From Bryobacterales bacterium (GTDB lineage Bacteria > Acidobacteriota > Terriglobia > Bryobacterales > Bryobacteraceae): a DNA stretch of 62,328 nt. Positions 60,701 through 62,328 of this stretch are shown piece by piece. Location of the stretch: the NCBI GenBank assembly GCA_003135055.1, contig PLDF01000497.1, forward strand, positions 1 through 62,328, read 5' to 3'. Within the stretch, counting starts at the first letter, position 1; the number at the start of each line of letters is the position of its first letter. Under the pieces are notes generated by a model, which had not been told where the DNA came from, ran no database searches, and worked only from the letters and a program-made list of their open reading frames with translations. A program made the position numbers and the translations under genes.

Positions 60701-62328
60701 GGGTTGCACTTCTTATGGCAAGACTACAACCAAGTCAATCAAGTATTTTACGCGTATTCCGCGGACAAGGGAGCAAGCTTCTCAAACAGCGCCAACCTCA
60801 GTGCCAGCCAACCGCCCTCCAGTTTCGATAGCCCGCAGGCGATGGTGGACCAGGCACGCTCCATCCTGTATGTATTCGCGGCGAAAGACGCGGGAGGACA
60901 GGGGGTCATGACTACCTCCGTTCCTGTGCCTGTGCTCCTGGTCGCAAAGACACACGCCGGGGACTTCACACAAGGGCAGAAAGGTGCCACTTACAGTGTA
61001 ACGGTATCGAACGCATCTGGCGCGGGCCCAACGAACGGGACGCTGGCGGTAACCGAGAGTGTGCCCACGGGGATGGCGCTGGTGTCGATGGCAGGGCCTG
61101 GGTGGAACTGTCCAAGCGGGGGCGCGGCATGTACGCGTGTCGACGCGCTGGCGGGAGGCGCGACTTATCCGGCGATCACAGCGACGGTGAACGTGGGCGC
61201 CAGCGCCACTTCGCCGCAAGTGAACTCGGTGAGCGTAACGGGCGGCGGGTCGGCAAGCGCCAGCGGCGCGGACAGCACAATAATCCAAGCCACAAGCACA
61301 CCGCCTGCTACGGCGTCGGTGACGCCGGGCAGCGGGTCGGGAGCGCAACAGACGTTCGCGTTACAGTACGCCGACTCGCTGGGGGCCACGGACCTGACGA
61401 CGGTGTGGGTCTGGTTCACCTCGAATTTCAATTCGGGGTCGTCCGCCAATTCCTGCCTGGCCTACTACGCGCGGGCCACGAACCAGTTGTTCCTGCTCAA
61501 CGACGCCGGCACGGTCTGGTCGCCCGCGACGCCAGGGTCGGCCGTGACGCTGAGCAACAGTCAGTGCTCGATGAACGCGGCGGCGGCCAGCGTCACTTCG
61601 TCGGGGACGAATCTGACCTTGAACCTGCCGGTGACGTTTAAGGCGGCGTACGCCGGGGCGAAGAGCACTTACATGTATGCGGCGGGGTCGAGCGCCAACA
61701 GCGGATGGCAGTCGATGGGAACCTGGACAGTGCCTGCGGGATCGGCGCCGGCGCCGGTGTCGGTGACGCCGGGCAGCGGGTCGGGAGCGCAACAGACGTT
61801 CGCGTTACAGTACGCCGACTCGCTGGGGGCCACGGACCTGACGACGATATGGGTCTGGTTCACCGCGAATTTCAATACGGGGTCGTCCGCCAACTCCTGC
61901 TTGGTCTACTACGCCAGGGCGGCGAACCAGTTGTACCTGCTCAACAACGCTGGCACGGCGTGGTCTTCGCCTGCGGCGCCTGGGGCGGCAGTGACGCTGA
62001 GCAACAGTCAGTGCTCGACGAATGTGGCGGCGGCGAGTGTCACGCCGTCGGGAACGGGTCTGACCTTGAACCTGCCAATGACGTTCGCGGCGGCGTACGC
62101 CGGGGCGAAAAGCACCTACATGTATGCGGCGGGGTCGAGCGCCAACAGCGGATGGCAGTCGATGGGTAGTTGGATTGTGCGTGGCACGGTCGCAGTGGTG
62201 ACCACGGTTTCGGTGACGCCCACCGGCGGGTCGGCAGCGCAGCAGACGTTCGCGTTACAGTACGCCGACACGCTTGGCGCCACGGACCTGTCGGCGGCGT
62301 GGGTTTGGTTCACCTCGAATTTCAATAC
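54734..62328 (+). CDS. Giant secreted multidomain protein, 3' end outside the window
   Basis: The frame from ATG 54734 (AAAAGGAGG ten bases upstream) stays open to the window end, at least 2531 codons. Order seen: signal peptide (1-30); DUF5648-like domain (~34-180, with EIFRLANPQNGDMLYTTSSE); a ~400-residue beta-rich region; InlB-type repeat (~600-661, FTGWNDGNTQNP); fibronectin III-like (~667-772); three PKD-like domains (~775-1071); a YWTD-like propeller (~1073-1366); a second InlB-type region (~1368-1523, SWSDGG); two BACON-like domains (~1524-1694); a sialidase-like propeller with Asp boxes (~1696-2063, STDGGASFGPP); DUF11 (~2066-2186); then tandem ~148-residue repeats from nt 61313, 61757 and 62207. 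No active-site residues of sialidases could be assigned. Likely an extracellular adhesin or glycan-binding protein. Confidence 0.85.
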   Translation, partial: MVKSQLLRTVLTFAILGTALPAGLVAASPARPLKVQRYRSLANHTHLFTTDSELRQRLPASFAEETVPEDVGSSPLFYLSTEPYGTMVRIYQFHAADESMRFAASEFERVLLRNSGLQEVQQAVYVYPHAVEGASEIFRLANPQNGDMLYTTSSEERDYYLKQGWRQQPSLGFTQATSSSGTGILLRTTVKLDDGDLSLLSYPVTKDVKLVFNATNPKLAALTPGAILYSEKNSRLPLGLVAMVKSVSIGFLGMMEIETAPARLADAFEEFHIFIDNRPLRFLPSDSGAPQPTALGTPTRQPRSETITPDSVVRLLRPDYLEEAALRGAAQATTQGTWTTTLTYDKKLVDTACCAVSVTGELALSVMGEINTSYSLFPPSYAGEVLFTPVLTGSASATASLTVGLSQDDISLLPDPITATFIVGGIPVAASVDLLAGFGITGSVSETISTQVTLRATGGFSFDLAALSASPIACPNPCPGGFSCGSSYSGGATCSVMASGSASFTTDNSAYVYVKPTVGLGPGLSAFGFSVDAEATLDAKFQLEAKIEPPNLNVYAELIPEVQADLTSGPWTWTPVVVDLDEYSTRIWQIALGSTAAVSVQANPSNGGSVNGGGTFPVNSQRQISATPYSGFQFTGWNDGNTQNPRTVTVPSGGASYTANFQGTLVTPAPPGALSPGASTDSSFPIGTTTPTSTWSASPGADRYGLYISKYPYGSSNLVYVNESISGSQTSFPVPPASLADGGSYRWNMSAHNSAGWGSVSNTLYFQVSLPSPIETISTPALGGPTAGSVGANYTFSVTTSAVSNLGHAIQYQFDWGNGTTSGWLAVGITSASTSWAAAGTYSARVEARSATNTTVLSNPSSVLLVYITGTPSETISVPGTPSGTTNGFTAVAYSYSTSGASSSVGHPLQYQFSFGNGDVTPWMSPGAAANEAWFTPGVYAVTVKARCAIDNQVVSQSSAVLNVTIANATSQETISTINPPTGESVVTTGAGYRYYYAGGGVSSLGHAVQYQFYWGDGTSSGWLPAGTQFADKTWTSQGNVSVTIQARCSIHTSILSAVSTSFPVSVTSPSGSVQTLAGGLSSPLSLAVDTSRVYWTDSGSGRILSIPSDGSTNSPTVLASGMVEPSGIAVDNSSVYFSEGATNSSTIRSVPKGGGTVSTIQSGLTSVFRIATDVNNLYWTDPVGGTIRSVPKSGGASTILASDPGNAPSGIAVDSVNVYWTQMVKPGNVMKVPIAGGTPAYIDYGTNTPGVATDGTFVYWTQYAFADGQIKANYVGQGGQESILVDNLNAPYDLAIDSSSVFWVEETLGNVKQVSIAGGTPVTLASGLANPQAIAVDSSSVYWLEYNYGTAGGGVLRKAPKQAPAPVAHVTVQTTVPGIVCVVDGNTYQNSPQSFDWVPGSTHTLNSSPTQFRPSGGQYQFTSWSDGGTVSHTVSPSVDTTYTAVYATQFSLAVLAYGQGSVTAATGYTNQGQPVAISATPNTGYTFVGWEGSGIGSYSGPLNNVNVTMDDQIVQTANFSECSYALASSSQAFLVAGGIASVSLTVLPGCPWQAASNVPWIGISSGGTGNGSGSVTYSVATNSSGAPQTGTLTIAGLTFTVTQSSASTCSYSATLNSSLFSPTGGLAVGSVAASYPCSWTASSAVSWISIQNGSTGSANGPFSYLVMPNVTGATRLGTITLAGQFFTITQSGTGIAGPLQFQPFHDFAGPSGFKTALGMDGSVFVASPIATGGLQLAKSVDGGATFNPPALITDANARSFDISVDSANVVHIAWWGNGGSDIYYARSTDGGASFGPPLIVRTGSPYGGYTNTNSANPKIASDGLGNVYVAYPGVAKDASGNNHGSPIWISRSTDGGTTFQPEFYANVPDGNVYAVNQLIARDGSLFVLEYDSSNDDIYFYSTTSSTYSHTIIRVNQVLHKAGPQASAAIGLDGTTIYATYVDTGVDPNGDIYFTSSSNGGTTWSLYFRVSDTTNDQRSSPTVLVDASGGLHFLWQDYNQVNQVFYAYSADKGASFSNSANLSASQPPSSFDSPQAMVDQARSILYVFAAKDAGGQGVMTTSVPVPVLLVAKTHAGDFTQGQKGATYSVTVSNASGAGPTNGTLAVTESVPTGMALVSMAGPGWNCPSGGAACTRVDALAGGATYPAITATVNVGASATSPQVNSVSVTGGGSASASGADSTIIQATSTPPATASVTPGSGSGAQQTFALQYADSLGATDLTTVWVWFTSNFNSGSSANSCLAYYARATNQLFLLNDAGTVWSPATPGSAVTLSNSQCSMNAAAASVTSSGTNLTLNLPVTFKAAYAGAKSTYMYAAGSSANSGWQSMGTWTVPAGSAPAPVSVTPGSGSGAQQTFALQYADSLGATDLTTIWVWFTANFNTGSSANSCLVYYARAANQLYLLNNAGTAWSSPAAPGAAVTLSNSQCSTNVAAASVTPSGTGLTLNLPMTFAAAYAGAKSTYMYAAGSSANSGWQSMGSWIVRGTVAVVTTVSVTPTGGSAAQQTFALQYADTLGATDLSAAWVWFTSNFN
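61313..62328 (+). repeat. Tandem ~148-codon repeats, second array
   Basis: Units begin at 61313, 61757 and 62207 (periods 444 and 450 bp; the last is cut by the window end). They are nearly identical at DNA level to the units at 50595-52373 in the other secreted protein gene. Confidence 0.9.

Noticed and set aside
59820..60920. Calling the giant protein a sialidase
   Set aside because: Asp boxes are present, but the catalytic arginine triad, Tyr and Glu could not be assigned; BNR-type propellers often lack activity.
1..62328. tRNA, rRNA or intact insertion sequence
   Set aside because: I inspected the gaps for cloverleaf-like GGTTCGA blocks, rRNA signatures and DDE transposase motifs and saw none; a covariance-model scan would be decisive for RNAs.

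Overview
The window looks like chromosomal DNA from an Acidobacteriota bacterium of the Solibacter/Bryobacter type. The evidence is three ADOP-type FtsX permeases, PadR regulators next to efflux and permease genes, a carboxypeptidase-regulatory/TonB Oar-like receptor, large secreted proteins with DUF11 and tandem ~148-residue repeats, high G+C, and many short palindromic dispersed repeats in nearly every intergenic gap. No rRNA, tRNA, CRISPR array, recognisable riboswitch or intact insertion sequence was seen.

Layout. 0-1 kb: 3' end of hslU, a Flp-type pilin and a DinB-family remnant. 1-7.3 kb (minus): a PadR-TolC-RND permease-adaptor efflux operon with a clear promoter and operator-like palindrome. 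7.5-16 kb: DinB protein, acyl-CoA synthetase, a small exported protein, a WD40-like propeller protein, a zinc alcohol dehydrogenase and a membrane protein. 15.7-21.4 kb (minus): two ADOP permeases and a PadR regulator. 21.5-29.7 kb: a family protein of unknown function, a DNA methyltransferase remnant, metH, an IlvD/Edd dehydratase, a 57-residue secreted peptide coupled to a cyanophycinase-like peptidase. 30-41.6 kb: a CxxCH prenyltransferase-fold protein divergent from a TonB receptor-qhpA-qhpD-qhpC-qhpB operon, then an alpha/beta hydrolase. 41.7-48 kb: multicopper oxidase, metallophosphoesterase, histidine phosphatase, an ADOP tail fragment and a third ADOP permease. 48-62.3 kb: two secreted multidomain repeat proteins flanking a truncated sdhC and an unusual four-module protein.

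The best-supported biochemical system is quinohemoprotein amine dehydrogenase (31.8-40.1 kb): diheme alpha subunit, radical SAM maturase, cross-linked gamma subunit (all cysteine tryptophylquinone and thioether residues conserved at a constant offset of 40 from the Pseudomonas protein) and beta-propeller subunit, with 4-bp overlaps between alpha, maturase and gamma genes. It is preceded by a TonB-dependent receptor, and the usual leader protease, exporter and flavin monooxygenase genes are not beside it.

The most novel-looking region is 53.1-62.3 kb: a 341-residue protein with four ribbon-helix-helix-like segments lies upstream of an intergenic array of two perfect-register tandem repeat pairs (2 x 13 bp and 2 x 16 bp), followed by a gene of more than 7.5 kb that stays open to the window end. 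The base composition of this stretch differs from its surroundings until about 60.95 kb, where it changes to sequence nearly identical to the neighbouring repeat protein gene, suggesting an acquired segment joined to a native repeat tail.
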